The notes: generated from the sequence alone by a model not told the origin. Counted from the stretch's first letter, positions 27,917 to 36,813 are shown. The stretch is 64,000 bases of DNA from an uncultured Clostridia bacterium (GCA_947165425.1 CAMVAJ010000001.1:1-64000); one strand, 5' to 3'. Made by a program: numbers and translations.

Positions 27917-28657
27917 TTACCTTTGCAGAATCGAACGGATAAACTCCTGCGAGCGGGCTTCCCTGGGCTGCTCGAAGAACTGGCGGGAGGGGGCGCGCTC
28001 GATGACCTCACCTCCGTCCATGAACAGGATGGAGGAGGAGACGTTTCGCGCGAAGTCCATCTCGTGCGTGACCACCAGCATGGTCATGCCCTCCACGGCC
28101 AGATCGCGCATGACGGAGAGCACCTCTCCGATCAGCTCCGGATCCAGCGCGCTGGTGGGTTCGTCGAAATAGATGATCTCCGGCTTGGTGGCCAGGGCGC
28201 GGGCGATCGCGACACGCTGCTGCTGACCGCCGGAGAGCTGGCTGGGATAATGCTTCAGGCGGTCTGCCATGCCGACCTTCCGCAGCATCTCGAGCGCCGT
28301 GGCCTCGGCCTCGTCGCGGCGCATTCTCGCCCCGACGGTGAGACCGAGGGTGACGTTCTGCAGCACGGTTTTGTTCTGAAAGAGGTTGTAATTCTGAAAG
28401 ACAAACGCGGTTTTGCGGCGCACGCGGACGATCTCCCGGTGCGTGGCGCGGTGGAGGTCGATGTCGGCGCCGTCCATGGTGAGGATGCCCTCGTCGGCCC
28501 GCTCGAGAAAGTTCAGACAGCGCAGGAGTGTGGTCTTGCCGGAGCCGCTGGGGCCGAGGATGGCTACCACGTCCCCCTGCTGCATCTCCAGATCGATGCC
28601 CTTCAGCACGTCGAGATCGGCGAAACGCTTGCGGATGTTGTGGGCGGAGAGGATCAT
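27917..28657 (-). CDS. Amino-acid-type ABC transporter ATP-binding protein
   Basis: 246 residues, a complete polar amino acid family ATPase: GPSGSGKTTLLR Walker A near 35, the Q-loop VFQNYNLFQNKTVLQN, LSGGQQQRVAIARAL signature, DEPTSALDPEL Walker B and THEMDFARN switch His. Powers uptake with the permease encoded just upstream; the ATG overlaps the permease stop (ATGA). No substrate-binding protein gene is in this cluster. Confidence 0.93.
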   Translation of the reverse strand: MILSAHNIRKRFADLDVLKGIDLEMQQGDVVAILGPSGSGKTTLLRCLNFLERADEGILTMDGADIDLHRATHREIVRVRRKTAFVFQNYNLFQNKTVLQNVTLGLTVGARMRRDEAEATALEMLRKVGMADRLKHYPSQLSGGQQQRVAIARALATKPEIIYFDEPTSALDPELIGEVLSVMRDLAVEGMTMLVVTHEMDFARNVSSSILFMDGGEVIERAPSRQFFEQPREARSQEFIRSILQR

Positions 28658-29328
28658 TTGATGGCACCTCCTCTGCGGGCGAGATGCTTTTCGCACAGGC
28701 GCTGCAGCCAGGTGAGGATCGTGCAGAAGAGCAGGTAGATCAGCGCAACCTCAGTATACAGCGCCAGGGACTCGTAGACGCGCCCGTTGATGATCTGCGC
28801 CTGACGGAACATCTCCTCGACCGCAATGGTGGCGGCCAGCGAAGTCTCCTTGACCATGGAGATCAGAGAGTTGCTGAGCGCCGGGAAGGCGGTGCGGAAG
28901 GCCTGGGGCAGCACGATGTGCGTCATAATTTGTACGAAGTTCAGGCCGACGCAGTAGCCGGCCTCCATCTGCCCCTGGGAGACGCTCTCCAGCGCGCCGC
29001 GCATGGTTTCCGCCATATAGGCGCCCTCGTTGAAGCCGAGCACCAGCCAAGCGGCCAGCAGCTTGTCAAAGTAGATCCCCGCCTTGGGCAGGCCGTAATA
29101 GACCAGGTAGAGCTGCACGAGCAGCGGCGTGCCGCGGATGAGCCAGATATAAAAGCGGCAGATGCGGCGGAGCACCGGCACGTTTCCGTACTGGATCAGG
29201 GCGACGAGCACCGCGATGATCAGCGCCAGCAAAAACGAAGCGGCGGCAAGGGGAAGCGTGACGGTCAGACCGTAGGTCAGCATTTTGGGGAAAGAGTCGG
29301 CAACGATCCCCCAGATCCTCTCGCTCAT
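28654..29328 (-). CDS. Amino-acid-type ABC transporter permease
   Basis: 224 residues with five to six membrane helices. GLTVTLPLAAASFLLAL, RGTPLLVQLYLVYYGLP and the cytoplasmic loop EAGYCVGLNFVQIMTHIVLP (EAA motif) are typical of the HisM/GlnP group. The start ATG at 29328 follows AAGGTGG. Without the substrate-binding protein gene the substrate cannot be named. Confidence 0.9.
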   Translation of the reverse strand: MSERIWGIVADSFPKMLTYGLTVTLPLAAASFLLALIIAVLVALIQYGNVPVLRRICRFYIWLIRGTPLLVQLYLVYYGLPKAGIYFDKLLAAWLVLGFNEGAYMAETMRGALESVSQGQMEAGYCVGLNFVQIMTHIVLPQAFRTAFPALSNSLISMVKETSLAATIAVEEMFRQAQIINGRVYESLALYTEVALIYLLFCTILTWLQRLCEKHLARRGGAIK

Positions 29329-29384
29329 ACGGTTCACCACCTTCATGAGAAATGGGCTGACAGCAGGCAAATCACATATCGCAA

Positions 29385-29419
29385 AGAGCAGGGCCTCCGC
29401 AATATGGAGACCCTGCTCT
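29385..29419 (-). terminator. Long hairpin between tRNA-Leu and the ABC permease
   Basis: 29385-29393 pairs with 29411-29419 (9 bp, perfect), and the stem extends inward with CTCC/GGAG around one bulge. On the minus strand it is followed by TTTGCGAT, a poor U-run. It may end or process the tRNA-Leu transcript, or act as a partial attenuator for the transporter genes, which show no other clear promoter. Confidence 0.6.
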
Positions 29420-29431
29420 GTCAGGTTGTCG

Positions 29432-29513
29432 TGCGGCCGACGGGACTTGAACCCGAACCCATTGCTGGACACGCCCCTCAAACGTGCGCGTATGCCAATT
29501 CCGCCACAGCCGC
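29432..29513 (-). tRNA. tRNA-Leu (anticodon GAG)
   Basis: Class II tRNA with a long variable arm. Acceptor GCGGCTG pairs with CGGCCGC, the anticodon loop is TTGAGGG on a CACGT/GCGTG stem, and the T-arm contains GGTTCAAGT. CCA is not encoded (ACG follows). A perfect promoter lies upstream. Confidence 0.96.
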
Positions 29514-29535
29514 ATGTGTTCCGGACAACATCCCT

Positions 29536-29564
29536 ATTATAGCGAGAGGCCGGGCATTTGTCAA
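29536..29564 (-). promoter_or_regulatory. Consensus promoter of tRNA-Leu
   Basis: TTGACA (29559-29564), 17-bp spacer, TATAAT (29536-29541) on the minus strand; a perfect consensus about 16 nt before the predicted tRNA 5' end. Confidence 0.9.
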
Positions 29565-29636
29565 GAATTTTTTGAACGGCTGCGTAATGTGAAAACAGCC
29601 CTAACGCGGCGAACCCGAAAAGTGCATATGCAAATA

Positions 29637-29665
29637 TTGACCGGGCGCAGGGGATGGGGTATGAT
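29637..29665 (+). promoter_or_regulatory. Promoter of the polysaccharide deacetylase gene
   Basis: TTGACC (29637-29642), 17-bp spacer, TATGAT (29660-29665). The leader of about 90 nt holds a 6-bp hairpin (29703-29708 with 29713-29718). Confidence 0.75.
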
Positions 29666-29760
29666 ATATGGGCACGCGGGATGGGCGGACTTCCCTTGAC
29701 AGGCCTGCATTGGCAGGCGCCGCGTGACCGCAAATAAAGAGGGAACGGATGGAGAGCATC

Positions 29761-30561
29761 ATGAACAAGGTATACTGCTGTTTTCCGGGAGGGAAACACA
29801 AAGCGCTGACCATGAGCTACGACGATGGACGCACGCAGGACCGGCGTCTCGTCGGGATTTTCAACAAATACGGCATCAAAGGCACTTTCCACTTGAACAG
29901 CGGCCTCTGGGACAGCCCCGAGCGGATCCCGCCGGAGGAGATCAAGACGCTGTATCAGGGCCATGAGATCGCCTGCCACACGGTGACACACCCCACCATC
30001 GCCCGCTCTCCGCTGCCGGAGGTGGCCTATGAAGTGCTCAACGACCGGCGCGCGCTGGAGGCGGTCACAGGTTCTCCGGTCCGGGGCCTCAGCTATCCCA
30101 ACGGCTCCGTCAGCGAGGAGATCGAGCGGCTTCTTCCGGCCTGCGGGATTCGCTATTCCCGCGTGGTGGGAAACTCGGACGGCTTCGCGATGCCGGAGAA
30201 TCCATACCGCTGGATGGCGACATGCCATCACAACCACCGGCTGCTGGAGCTGGGACAGGACTTCCTGGATCTGTTCAAAAAGCAATATCTCTATCTGATG
30301 TACGTGTGGGGCCACAGCTATGAGTTCGATCAGCAGCAGAACTGGGAGCTGATCGAGAAGTTCTGCGAGATGATGGGCGGGAAAGACGATATCTGGTACT
30401 GCACCAATATCGAACTGATGGACTGCATGGACAACTACGCCCGGCTGCAGTTCGCGGCGGACAATCACTTTGTCTTCAATCCGAACGCGGCAGACTGCTG
30501 GATCTCGGTCAACGATGAGCCGGCCATACGGATCCCGGCGGGCGAGATCGTCACGCTCTGA
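29761..30561 (+). CDS. Polysaccharide deacetylase (NodB homology, carbohydrate esterase 4)
   Basis: 266 residues. MSYDDGRTQD (about 18-27) contains the Asp pair of the NodB domain and HTVTHP (about 73-78) the HxxxH metal site. GLSYPNGSVSEEI and the late YVWGHSYEFD (His) complete the pattern. There is no signal peptide, so it probably acts in the cytoplasm on a soluble sugar instead of on peptidoglycan. The ATG at 29761 follows GGAG; another in-frame ATG 12 nt upstream is possible. Confidence 0.86.
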   Translation: MNKVYCCFPGGKHKALTMSYDDGRTQDRRLVGIFNKYGIKGTFHLNSGLWDSPERIPPEEIKTLYQGHEIACHTVTHPTIARSPLPEVAYEVLNDRRALEAVTGSPVRGLSYPNGSVSEEIERLLPACGIRYSRVVGNSDGFAMPENPYRWMATCHHNHRLLELGQDFLDLFKKQYLYLMYVWGHSYEFDQQQNWELIEKFCEMMGGKDDIWYCTNIELMDCMDNYARLQFAADNHFVFNPNAADCWISVNDEPAIRIPAGEIVTL

Positions 30562-30628
30562 GCGCTGATTTCCCGCCGGGGCCCTGCTCCCGCGGCGGCG
30601 CGAGGGGCTCGGCGCGGGAAAAAAACGC

Positions 30629-30657
30629 TTGTATATCCTGACATTATTTGTTATAAT
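30629..30657 (+). promoter_or_regulatory. Putative yajC promoter
   Basis: TTGTAT (30629-30634), 17-bp spacer, TATAAT (30652-30657). The -10 is perfect and the -35 is weak. Confidence 0.6.
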
Positions 30658-30694
30658 TGAGCTTGGCAAGCCAACTGAAAGGAGAAAGATCAAC

Positions 30695-31111
30695 ATGAAC
30701 TTCCTGGATAAACTGCTCGGAATCGGCGCCGCATTGGCCGAGAGTGCAGGCACGGCCGCGACAGACGCAGCCGCCGCTGTGGGTGAGGCTGGCGAGGTGC
30801 CGGCGAGCAGCATGATCGCCCAGCTGCTGGGCATGTTCCTGCCGATGATCCTCATTTTTGTGGTTTTCTATTTTATGCTGATCCGTCCGCAGCGCAAGAA
30901 GGATAAGCAAGTCAAAGAGATGCTCGACAATCTGAAGAACGGCGACCGGGTCTGCACCATCGGCGGCATCTATGGCACCATCACGGGGATCAAGGACGAC
31001 GCCGTGACCCTGACGGTGGGCAACCAGAACATGACCATGGTGGTCGCGCGCTGGGGCATCCGTTCCGTGGAGGAAGTCTCGATCGAGAACGACGCGACGG
31101 AGCTGAACTGA
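30695..31111 (+). CDS. yajC: Preprotein translocase auxiliary subunit YajC
   Basis: 138 residues. A single membrane helix (about 49-67: FLPMILIFVVFYFMLIRPQR) is followed by KNGDRVCTIGGIYGTITGI, the family signature. YajC joins SecDF at the Sec translocon. An Ala-rich N-terminal stretch (about 13-38) precedes the helix. The ATG at 30695 follows GAAAGGAG. It is normally beside secDF or tgt but stands alone here, with its own promoter and terminator. Confidence 0.93.
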   Translation: MNFLDKLLGIGAALAESAGTAATDAAAAVGEAGEVPASSMIAQLLGMFLPMILIFVVFYFMLIRPQRKKDKQVKEMLDNLKNGDRVCTIGGIYGTITGIKDDAVTLTVGNQNMTMVVARWGIRSVEEVSIENDATELN

Positions 31112-31117
31112 ATATTG

Positions 31118-31163
31118 ATCCCGACAAGCCAGGATCAGACTGATGAAGGCTTGCGGGATTTTT
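31118..31163 (+). terminator. Terminator after yajC
   Basis: ATCCCG(A)CAAGCC (31118-31130) pairs with GGCTTGCGGGAT (31148-31159), one bulged A, followed by TTTT. Confidence 0.82.
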
Positions 31164-31218
31164 CTGTCTGTATGGGATAAGCTGCTTCATTTGACATCGG
31201 AAAGAAAAGGTGATCTGC

Positions 31219-33012
31219 ATGGCCGCGCTGCCGGAACGCCGCGATATCGACCCAAAGTACCAATGGGATCTGTCCCATATTTTTGCTTCTGCCGCCGACT
31301 GGGCGCAGGCCGCTGACGAGGCCGAGAAGGCTGTGAAGCGCTTCTCAGCCTGGAGCGGGCGCGTCGCGGAGGATCCGGCGGCGGTGATCCGCGGCTATTT
31401 CGAGCTTCAGGATCAGCTGACGCCGGTGATCGAGTACGCCTTCCTGGCGTCGGAGGTTGAGAAGGGCGATCCGGAGGTGCAGGCCAGATATGACCGGGCG
31501 ATGGGCTTGATTACCCTCGCCGCTTCCTCCTCCGCGTTCATGGAGCCTGAGCTGCTGGCGCTGAAGGAGGATGTGCTGGAATCGCTGCGCCGGGATCCTG
31601 CGATGGCGGATTATGACGAGTATCTCCGCAATCTGTCCCGTCAGAAGCAGCATACCCTCTCCGCGGCGGAGGAGAGGCTGATCGCCTCCCTCGGGGAGCT
31701 GACCGCGGCGCCTCACAATATCTACAGCATGCTGACGGCGGTCAACATGAAATTCGAGGACATGGTGCTGCCGGACGGAACGCGGCAGCCCCTCTCCGAC
31801 AGCACCTGGGACAGCTTCCGCGAGCATGAGGATCGGGCGCTGCGGCAGCAGTCGTTCGAGAAGATCATGGGCGGCTATGGCGCGATGGGCGAGACCATCG
31901 CGGCAGCTTACATCGCGAGCGTCAAGAAGGACTGCGCGCTGGCCAGGGCGCGGCATTACGACAACAGCCTGACGGCGGCGATGGATCCGCTGGAAATCCC
32001 GCGCAGCGTGTACGAAAACCTGATTCAGACGATCCGGCAGGCGATTCCGACGCTGCAGAGGTATCTGACGCTCCGGAAGGAGATGCTGGGCCTTGACGAG
32101 CTGCACATGTACGACCTCTACTGCCCGCTCGTGAAGGACGACAGCATGTCCATGCCTTACGAGAAGGCCTTCGACCTGGTGCTGGCCGGGCTCGAGCCGA
32201 TGGGCAAGGACTACCTGGATAAGCTGCGGGAGGCCCGCACCGGCGGCTGGATCGACGTCTATCCGGCTAAAGGCAAGACCTCCGGCGCTTTCTCCGCCGG
32301 GAGTCTGCGCCATGTGCATCCCTACGTGCTGTTGAACCATGCCGGGACGCTGGACAGCGCCTTCACGATCGCGCATGAGCTGGGCCACGCGATGCACTCC
32401 TACTATTCCAACACGAACCAGCCGCTTCCGAAAGCGGATTACTCGCTGTTTGTGGCGGAGGTGGCCTCGATCTGCAACGAGGCCATCATGCTCCGTTATC
32501 TGCTGAGGGAGTTCCCGCAGCCGGCCTCGAAAGCCTATCTGCTCAACCACTTCCTGGAGCAGTTCCGCACCACCGGCTTCCGGCAGACCATGTTTGCGGA
32601 GTTTGAGCTGAAGGCGCACGAGCTGGCGGAGTGCGGAGCGCCGCTCACCCGGCAGACGCTCAGCCAGGTCTATCACCAGCTCAACGAGGATTACTATGCG
32701 CCGGCCTGCACGGTGGACAGCTTCATCGACAATGAGTGGATGAGGATTCCGCACTTCTACAACGCCTTCTATGTTTACGTGTATGCGACCGGGCTGTGCG
32801 CCGCGGTGACGCTCTCAGACCGGATTCTCACGGAGGGGGAGAAAGCGATCGCCGACTACCGCCGTTTTCTCTCCGCTGGGTGCTCCGTCCCGCCCATCGA
32901 GGCGCTGAAGCTGGCGGGGATCGATATGTCCTCTCCCGAGCCGATCCAACGCGCGATGCAGGTATTCAGCCAGACGCTGGATCAGTTCGCGGATGCCGTG
33001 AAAAAACTCTGA
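31219..33012 (+). CDS. pepF: Oligoendopeptidase F
   Basis: 597 residues, zinc metallopeptidase family M3. The HELGHAMHS motif (about 386-394) carries the zinc ligands and catalytic Glu; VAEVASICNEAIM about 28 residues later holds the third ligand; GAFSAGSLRHVHPYVLLN precedes it. Cytoplasmic enzyme that cuts peptides of roughly 7-17 residues. The ATG at 31219 follows AAAAGGTG; a GTG at 31210 lies within that site. Confidence 0.96.
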   Translation: MAALPERRDIDPKYQWDLSHIFASAADWAQAADEAEKAVKRFSAWSGRVAEDPAAVIRGYFELQDQLTPVIEYAFLASEVEKGDPEVQARYDRAMGLITLAASSSAFMEPELLALKEDVLESLRRDPAMADYDEYLRNLSRQKQHTLSAAEERLIASLGELTAAPHNIYSMLTAVNMKFEDMVLPDGTRQPLSDSTWDSFREHEDRALRQQSFEKIMGGYGAMGETIAAAYIASVKKDCALARARHYDNSLTAAMDPLEIPRSVYENLIQTIRQAIPTLQRYLTLRKEMLGLDELHMYDLYCPLVKDDSMSMPYEKAFDLVLAGLEPMGKDYLDKLREARTGGWIDVYPAKGKTSGAFSAGSLRHVHPYVLLNHAGTLDSAFTIAHELGHAMHSYYSNTNQPLPKADYSLFVAEVASICNEAIMLRYLLREFPQPASKAYLLNHFLEQFRTTGFRQTMFAEFELKAHELAECGAPLTRQTLSQVYHQLNEDYYAPACTVDSFIDNEWMRIPHFYNAFYVYVYATGLCAAVTLSDRILTEGEKAIADYRRFLSAGCSVPPIEALKLAGIDMSSPEPIQRAMQVFSQTLDQFADAVKKL

Positions 33013-33036
33013 CGCGAAGAAGAGGGGTAGCTTTTC

Positions 33037-34047
33037 ATGTCCAAACTTGGTTTCTTCTTCAAGCGGCTTGTCCGCATGGATTTTAAGCGGATGTGGGAGA
33101 CGACCGCGCTGCTGCGGGAGCGCAGCGGGAAAAGCCGTCTCTGGCTGCTGGCCGATATGCTGCGCTGCGCGGTCAAGTACAACGCGGGTTATATGGATTA
33201 CAAGATCGCGCAGATGTATAACCTGAACGACGCCCAGCGCCGGACGGTGATCACCCGGGGCGTGTCCAACAGCATCGTGCGGCGGATGAACGACAAGGCC
33301 TACTGGCACTTTTTCGACGACAAAACCCAGTTCAACGAGCTGTTCAAACAATGGATCCCGCGGGACTGGCTGCTGATCACCGGAGAGACGGATCCCGCAG
33401 AGCTGGAGGAACTCCTCGCCAAACACGACGCCCTGATCGGGAAACCGCTGGAGGGCTCCAGCGGACAGGGCATCCAGAAGTACGACTGCGCGCCCTGGCG
33501 AGGAAAAGCGGCGGAATTCCGTGCAAAGCTTGTCGGGGATGGGATCGGGATCCTGGAGGAGCTGGTGGTGCAGCATCCGGTGATGGCCAGCCTGTGCCCG
33601 ACCTCGGTCAACACCTGCCGGATCGCCACGCTCCTGGGCGATAAGCAGCAGGGGATCGTCTACGCCTTCCTGCGCATCGGCAACGGCAAGGTGATGGACA
33701 ATGTGGACTGCGGCGGCATGGCCGCGCGGATCGACCTCGCGTCCGGGGAGCTGAAAACCGTGGGCGCAGACAAGGCGGGCAACACCTACACCCACCACCC
33801 GATCACCGGGACGCCGATCGTCGGCTTCAGGATCCCCTTCTGGGAGGAGGCGAAGGCCATGTGCCTGGAGGCCGCCCAGAAGGTGCCGCAAATGCGCTTT
33901 GTCGCATGGGACGTGGCGATCACCGAGCAGGGGCCGACGTTTATCGAGGGCAATTCCTTCCCGAGCCACGCGGTACCGCAGTTTGCCGCGCACTATCCGG
34001 ACGGGATCGGGATCCTGCCGGAGTTTGAAAAGTTCATTGATCTGTAA
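33037..34047 (+). CDS. ATP-grasp protein of the sugar-transfer-associated family
   Basis: 336 residues. The family features are an N-terminal helical region, KPLEGSSGQGIQKY (about 137-150, ATP-binding), VVQHPVMASLCPTSVNTCRI, a Gly-rich NVDCGGMAARID, then WDVAITEQGPTFIEGNSFP near the C-terminus (metal-binding Glu/Asn). This matches ATPgrasp_ST proteins often found in exopolysaccharide loci. The reaction (acid-amine or acid-thiol ligation) is not known. It lies 24 nt after pepF and 36 nt before the GH4 gene. Confidence 0.83.
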   Translation: MSKLGFFFKRLVRMDFKRMWETTALLRERSGKSRLWLLADMLRCAVKYNAGYMDYKIAQMYNLNDAQRRTVITRGVSNSIVRRMNDKAYWHFFDDKTQFNELFKQWIPRDWLLITGETDPAELEELLAKHDALIGKPLEGSSGQGIQKYDCAPWRGKAAEFRAKLVGDGIGILEELVVQHPVMASLCPTSVNTCRIATLLGDKQQGIVYAFLRIGNGKVMDNVDCGGMAARIDLASGELKTVGADKAGNTYTHHPITGTPIVGFRIPFWEEAKAMCLEAAQKVPQMRFVAWDVAITEQGPTFIEGNSFPSHAVPQFAAHYPDGIGILPEFEKFIDL

Positions 34048-34083
34048 GTAAGACGGGTCTTGGATGAGAAGGAGGATGAACCA

Positions 34084-35481
34084 GTGGACAGCTTGACTCA
34101 CCGCGACCCCAAAGCGCTGAAGGTCGCCTACATCGGCGGAGGCTCCCGCGGCTGGGCCTGGGGCTTTATGATGGACCTGGCGATGGATCCGGACATGTGC
34201 GGAACCGTCCGCCTCTATGACATTGATCGCCCGGCGGCGGAGCGGAACCACATCATCGGGGAGAAAATCAGCGCGCACCCGGACGCGGTGTCCCGCTGGC
34301 GTTACGAGGTCAGCGACACCCTGGTGGAGGCGCTGCAAGGCGCGGATTTCGTGGTTATCTCCATTCTCCCCGCCACCTTCCGGGAGATGCGCTCGGATGT
34401 CCATCTGCCGGAGCGCGTGGGCGTCTATCAGCCGGTGGGCGATACGGTGGGCGCGGGCGGGTTCATGCGTGCAATGCGCACGATCCCCATGTACGTTACC
34501 ATCGCGGAGGCGATCCGTGACTATGCGCCGGACGCCTGGGTCATCAACTACACCAACCCCATGTCGCTGTGCGTGCGGACGCTCTACCATGTCTTCCCGC
34601 AGGTGAAGGCCTTCGGATGCTGCCACGAGGTGTTTGGCACGCAGAGCCTGCTCTGCAGTATGCTCCGGACCGAAGTCGGTATTGAAGGCGTGACGCGCAA
34701 GGATCTCTACACGACGGTCACCGGCATCAACCATTTTACTTGGCTGACCAGCGCCAGCTACAGGGGAATCGACCTGATGCCGCTCTACGCCAGATTCGCG
34801 GAGAAATACGCGGAATCCGGCTACGAGGAGAACAAGGACACCAACTGGATGAACTCCCACTTCAGCTGCGCCCACCGGGTCAAGTTCGATCTGTTCCTGC
34901 GCTACGGCGCGATTGCCGCGGCGGGCGACCGCCATCTGGCGGAATTCACGGCGCCCACCTACACGCGGGATCCGGAGACCGTGCGCGGCTGGAAATTCAG
35001 CCTGACCCCCGTCTCCTGGCGCGAGGAGGATCTGCGCCGCCGCCTGCAGCGCTCGGACGACCTGATCAGCGGGCGCGAGGAGCTGAAGCTGAAGGCCTCG
35101 GGCGAGGAGGGACATCTGCTGCTCAAGGCGCTGCTGGGCCTGGGAGACATGGTCTCCAATGTCAATATCCCCAATCAGGGCCAGATCCCGAGCCTGCCGC
35201 TGGGCGCGGTCGTGGAGACCAACGCGCTGTTTGGCCTGAACCGGATTGAGCCCGTGATGGCGGGTTCCATGCCGTCGGCCATTCTGCCCCTGGTGGCCAG
35301 ACATGTCTACAACCAGGAAAACACGCTGACCGCCGCACTGAACTGCGATCGGAAGCTGGGCTTCTCCACGTTCATGAACGATCCGCAGATGGCCAGCGTC
35401 AAGGAGATCGACGGGCGGAAGCTGTTCGACGAGATGCTCGAGAACCAGCGTGCCTATCTGCCGGAGGCCTGGTTTGCCTGA
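34084..35481 (+). CDS. Glycoside hydrolase family 4 protein, LplD-like
   Basis: 465 residues. IGGGSRGWAWGFMMDL is the NAD-binding loop, YTNPMSLCVRTLY follows, CHEVFGT (about 180) holds the metal Cys/His and GINHFTWLTS (about 214) the second His. GH4 enzymes need NAD+ and Mn2+ and act by oxidation-elimination. The CHEVFGT and GGGSRGW forms resemble LplD, a known alpha-galacturonidase; substrate specificity is by resemblance only. GTG at 34084 is 8 nt after AAGGAGG. Probably co-transcribed with the ATP-grasp gene. Confidence 0.86.
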   Translation: MDSLTHRDPKALKVAYIGGGSRGWAWGFMMDLAMDPDMCGTVRLYDIDRPAAERNHIIGEKISAHPDAVSRWRYEVSDTLVEALQGADFVVISILPATFREMRSDVHLPERVGVYQPVGDTVGAGGFMRAMRTIPMYVTIAEAIRDYAPDAWVINYTNPMSLCVRTLYHVFPQVKAFGCCHEVFGTQSLLCSMLRTEVGIEGVTRKDLYTTVTGINHFTWLTSASYRGIDLMPLYARFAEKYAESGYEENKDTNWMNSHFSCAHRVKFDLFLRYGAIAAAGDRHLAEFTAPTYTRDPETVRGWKFSLTPVSWREEDLRRRLQRSDDLISGREELKLKASGEEGHLLLKALLGLGDMVSNVNIPNQGQIPSLPLGAVVETNALFGLNRIEPVMAGSMPSAILPLVARHVYNQENTLTAALNCDRKLGFSTFMNDPQMASVKEIDGRKLFDEMLENQRAYLPEAWFA

Positions 35482-35508
35482 GAAACGCGGAATGCGTCAT
35501 TTCTTTCC

Positions 35509-35537
35509 TTGACATTGAACGTTGAATACGGCATAAT
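35509..35537 (+). promoter_or_regulatory. Promoter of the SGNH-like gene
   Basis: TTGACA (35509-35514), 17-bp spacer, CATAAT (35532-35537). Confidence 0.8.
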
Positions 35538-35588
35538 AGTTCATGAGAAACGGCAATCCCCGATTGACCGCTTGATAGGAGTAAGACC

Positions 35589-36752
35589 ATGGCAGGCAAC
35601 CGTAATTCTTACAGCAAACGGAATCTGGTTTTAGATATTCTGATCGTGATCGCGGCGATCGCGCTTGTTTTGCTCTTTCTGCTGATGCGCAGACAGGACA
35701 ACATGGTTGCGCAGGAGAATTCGAAGATCGCCATGGTGACGGCGGAGACCACCGCGGATGCGCAGGAGGAGACCATCCCCGCAAGCGAGGCGCCGGCGGA
35801 GACGGAGACCGAGACTGAGGCATCGGGCGAGACGGAGAACCAGACGCAGACCACGGCTGAGGCGCAGCCGGACCCGCAATCGTCTGATGCCGCCGCCACA
35901 GCGGCTCCCGAGCAGGTGACCGCGGCATCGGAGCCGGAGACGGAGACAGCGGAAGCCGAGATTGTCGAGGAAGTCGTGGTTCAGACCGGGGATGGCGAAA
36001 AGATCGAGTATCAGCCCGCCGAGGCGGATGAGGCCCAGGTGGTCGCGGTGGCGCCGGTGGAGCTGACGCCTGTTCCGACGGAGGAGCCCAAGTCCTATGG
36101 CAGCCTGCGCGTGGCGGTGCTGGGCGGCATGTTCAGCGCCTTCGGTTCGGAAGACGCCTACTATCCGGACGGCGAGGTCATTCAGGAGAGCGAGATGTGG
36201 TGGGCGGCCGCGATGGATCACATTCCCTATGAGATCCTCTCCGTGGTCAACGCGAGCGCGGTGGGCACCGCTTATTCGCTGGATACGAGCGCGGAGAACG
36301 CGCCTTGGCAGGAGAATCGTCTGCAGGCGCTGGGCGCCTCCGGGGATCCGGATCTGATTCTGATCATGATCGGCGAGGAGGACCCGGCCTACGGAGAGAG
36401 CGGGCAGGCCATGGCGAACGAGACGGAGCAGGCGCTCCTGCAGAGTCCCGCCTCCAGCGCCCGCGGCGCGGCCTTGACTTTCAATCGGCTCATGTCCAGC
36501 TGGCCCAACGCGCGGCTGGTGGTCCTGATCCCGCCGGAGACGCAGGTCAGCGCTTCCGAACGGGAGGGCATGACTGTCCAGCGCTTCAACTGGGCGATGA
36601 ACGAGGTCGATGATACGGCGCGCCAGATGGGGATTGAGGTCATTGACCTGCGCGACTGCCAGCTCTCGACGGACGGCATCTACCCGACGATGGCGGACAT
36701 GGTCAAGATGGCGAACTGGGTGTCTGAACAGCTGACCCAGGATATTGAGTGA
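35589..36752 (+). CDS. Membrane-anchored protein with a degenerate SGNH-hydrolase domain
   Basis: 387 residues. A membrane helix (about 13-33) is followed by a long Thr/Glu/Ala/Pro-rich linker (50-168) and a C-terminal SGNH-like domain. The domain keeps the fold pattern: LRVAVLGGMFSAFG (block I), DPDLILIMIGEEDPAYG (block III), DGIYPTMADMVKMANWV (block V). The catalytic positions are changed: Ser to Met181, the GxND Asn to Glu264, and the DxxH His to Tyr365. So it may bind but not hydrolyse esters. The anchor places the domain outside the cell. Has its own promoter and terminator. Confidence 0.72.
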   Translation: MAGNRNSYSKRNLVLDILIVIAAIALVLLFLLMRRQDNMVAQENSKIAMVTAETTADAQEETIPASEAPAETETETEASGETENQTQTTAEAQPDPQSSDAAATAAPEQVTAASEPETETAEAEIVEEVVVQTGDGEKIEYQPAEADEAQVVAVAPVELTPVPTEEPKSYGSLRVAVLGGMFSAFGSEDAYYPDGEVIQESEMWWAAAMDHIPYEILSVVNASAVGTAYSLDTSAENAPWQENRLQALGASGDPDLILIMIGEEDPAYGESGQAMANETEQALLQSPASSARGAALTFNRLMSSWPNARLVVLIPPETQVSASEREGMTVQRFNWAMNEVDDTARQMGIEVIDLRDCQLSTDGIYPTMADMVKMANWVSEQLTQDIE

Positions 36753-36760
36753 ATCCATCA

Positions 36761-36813
36761 GCCTGTGCCGGAGGTAGCGCTGTCTGCGCACTGATCCGGC
36801 GCAGGCTCTTTCG
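36761..36813 (+). terminator. Terminator after the SGNH-like gene
   Basis: GCCTGTGCCGG (36761-36771) pairs with CCGGCGCAGGC (36796-36806), one mismatch, followed by TCTTTCG. Confidence 0.7.

Noticed and set aside
30568..30621. GC-rich inverted repeat after the deacetylase gene
   Set aside because: On the plus strand it is followed by A residues, not T, so it is not a normal terminator; a role is unclear.
29329..30855. Long minus-strand extension of the ABC permease frame
   Set aside because: It runs through the tRNA-Leu gene and the antisense of the deacetylase gene; the family N-terminus is at 29328.
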